A stretch of DNA of 47,843 bases, from NCBI GenBank assembly GCA_002453315.1, contig DKGO01000131.1, positions 1 to 47,843 of the forward strand. Direction: 5' to 3'. A program made the translations under genes and the position numbers. Positions 47,035 through 47,843 of this stretch are shown piece by piece. Below the pieces are notes generated by a model, which did no database searches, had not been told where the DNA came from, and was given only the letters and a program-made list of their open reading frames with translations. Source of the DNA: Caryophanales bacterium UBA6768. Its GTDB lineage: Bacteria > Bacillota > Bacilli > Bacillales_D > Amphibacillaceae. The number at the start of each line of letters is the position of its first letter. Within the stretch, counting starts at the first letter, position 1.

Positions 47035-47748
47035 ATGGAAAAAAGTACAATATTAATTGTCGATGATGAAACGGGAATTCGGGAGCTCATTCGAATGTAT
47101 TTAGAAAAAGAAGGATATGAAGTGTTGGAGGCAGAAAACGGAGAGCAGGGAATTGAGTTAGCGACTTCTTTACATCCTCAGTTAATTTTACTTGATATTG
47201 AAATGCCTAATATGACCGGTTTTGAAGTGTGCCGCCGAATAAGACAAGAAATGACAGTGCCCATTATTTTCTTGAGTGTTCGAAGGGGAGTAATGGATAA
47301 ACTAAAATGCTTTGAATTAGGTGGAGATGATTATGTTGAGAAACCTTTTGATTACGCGGAACTTGAGGCAAGAATAAGGGTTAACCTTCGTCGATACAAC
47401 ACGGAAGTGGACACAAGTGAAGGAAATATATTACAGTATGATGAATTGAAAATTAATTTGGAAAGTTATGAATGTTATGTAGACGACCAATTAATAGACT
47501 TAACCCCGAAGGAAATTCAACTATTAATTGAATTAGCAACACGCCCAAATCAAATGCTTAGTGCTGAACAATTATATGATAAAGTATGGGGATTTGAATC
47601 TTATGGGGACTTGCAAACAGTTAAGGTACATATAAGTAACATTCGTCGAAAATTAGAAAAAGACCCAGCAAATCCAAAGTTTATCCTTACGACACGTGGT
47701 CTAGGCTATCTATTTAGGGATAGTAAAACAGTCACTAACAAAAATTAA
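47035..47748 (+). CDS. OmpR/PhoB-family response regulator
   Basis: A 237-residue regulator paired with the hybrid kinase. The receiver domain (about 1-118) contains VDDETG, the phosphoacceptor in ILLDIEMPNMTGFEV (about residue 54) and VEKPFDYAEL. The winged-helix domain (about 135-230) shows LTPKEIQLLIELATRP and VKVHISNIRRKLEKDP with LTTRGLGYLF. FLSVRRGVMDK replaces the more usual LTA at the T-loop side. It starts 2 nt after the kinase stop and is closed by a terminator, so the pair is one operon. Confidence 0.93.
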   Translation: MEKSTILIVDDETGIRELIRMYLEKEGYEVLEAENGEQGIELATSLHPQLILLDIEMPNMTGFEVCRRIRQEMTVPIIFLSVRRGVMDKLKCFELGGDDYVEKPFDYAELEARIRVNLRRYNTEVDTSEGNILQYDELKINLESYECYVDDQLIDLTPKEIQLLIELATRPNQMLSAEQLYDKVWGFESYGDLQTVKVHISNIRRKLEKDPANPKFILTTRGLGYLFRDSKTVTNKN

Positions 47749-47762
47749 ATTGGAAACCACAT

Positions 47763-47798
47763 CAACCCTAAGATAATTTCTTGGGGTTGTCATTTTTT
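47763..47798 (+). terminator. Rho-independent terminator after the response regulator
   Basis: An 11-bp stem CAACCCTAAGA/TCTTGGGGTTG (one G-U), a 5-nt loop, then TCATTTTTTC, 15 nt past the stop codon. Confidence 0.85.
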
Positions 47799-47843
47799 CA
47801 TGAGGTTTAGCTTAAAATTGAATTTAGTAGTTATGAGCGACCT

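Overview
The window is AT-rich, densely coding DNA from a low-GC Gram-positive bacterium, most likely a Bacillaceae-type Firmicute. Signs of this are strong AGGAGG-type ribosome sites, several TTG and GTG starts, U-tailed terminators, the cdaA-cdaR-glmM order, a GlpP antiterminator, a preQ1-I riboswitch before queT, and B. subtilis-like NarGHJI, PlsC and CdaA proteins. I cannot name the species.

Layout. 1-4314: mevalonate pathway genes (mvaA cut by the window edge, mvaK1, mvaD, mvaK2), which turn HMG-CoA into isopentenyl diphosphate. 4388-9225: arginase rocF, then cdaA-cdaR-glmM (c-di-AMP synthesis, its regulator, and phosphoglucosamine mutase for the cell wall); the sigW-rsiW pair that sits between rocF and cdaA in B. 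subtilis is absent. 9226-10347: about 1 kb with little coding potential. 10348-13471: a small monooxygenase-like protein, then a secreted three-Asp-box protein followed by a two-component system. 13472-14228: a transposase-like remnant and a 200-nt multi-hairpin repeat element. 14229-16023 (minus): an ECF sigma factor with its DUF4179-type anti-sigma partner. 16161-18914: plsC, a DUF3891 protein (minus) and an M20 amidohydrolase. 18960-21526: a three-gene osmoprotectant ABC importer.

21871-33911 is an anaerobic nitrate respiration block: narGHJI, a hemerythrin-domain protein, a NarK-like transporter fused to a C-terminal PAS domain, and the molybdenum cofactor genes moeA, mobB, mobA and moaA, which serve NarG. 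Directly abutting moaA is a glycerol block (33927-42422): glpK, glpP, a FAD oxidoreductase with a complete TRAP transporter (dctP-dctQ-dctM), and glpD. The oxidoreductase-TRAP operon and glpD each have a leader with a terminator and share the 13-nt motif TGGAGRAATGGAG. This suggests that both are controlled by GlpP antitermination, and it is the most interesting unexplained arrangement here.

42419-43467 (minus) holds a small membrane protein and queT behind a preQ1-I riboswitch. 43763-47748 encodes a 7TM hybrid histidine kinase with two kinase modules and its OmpR-type response regulator, closed by a terminator. I saw no tRNA, rRNA, CRISPR array, intact insertion sequence or prophage.
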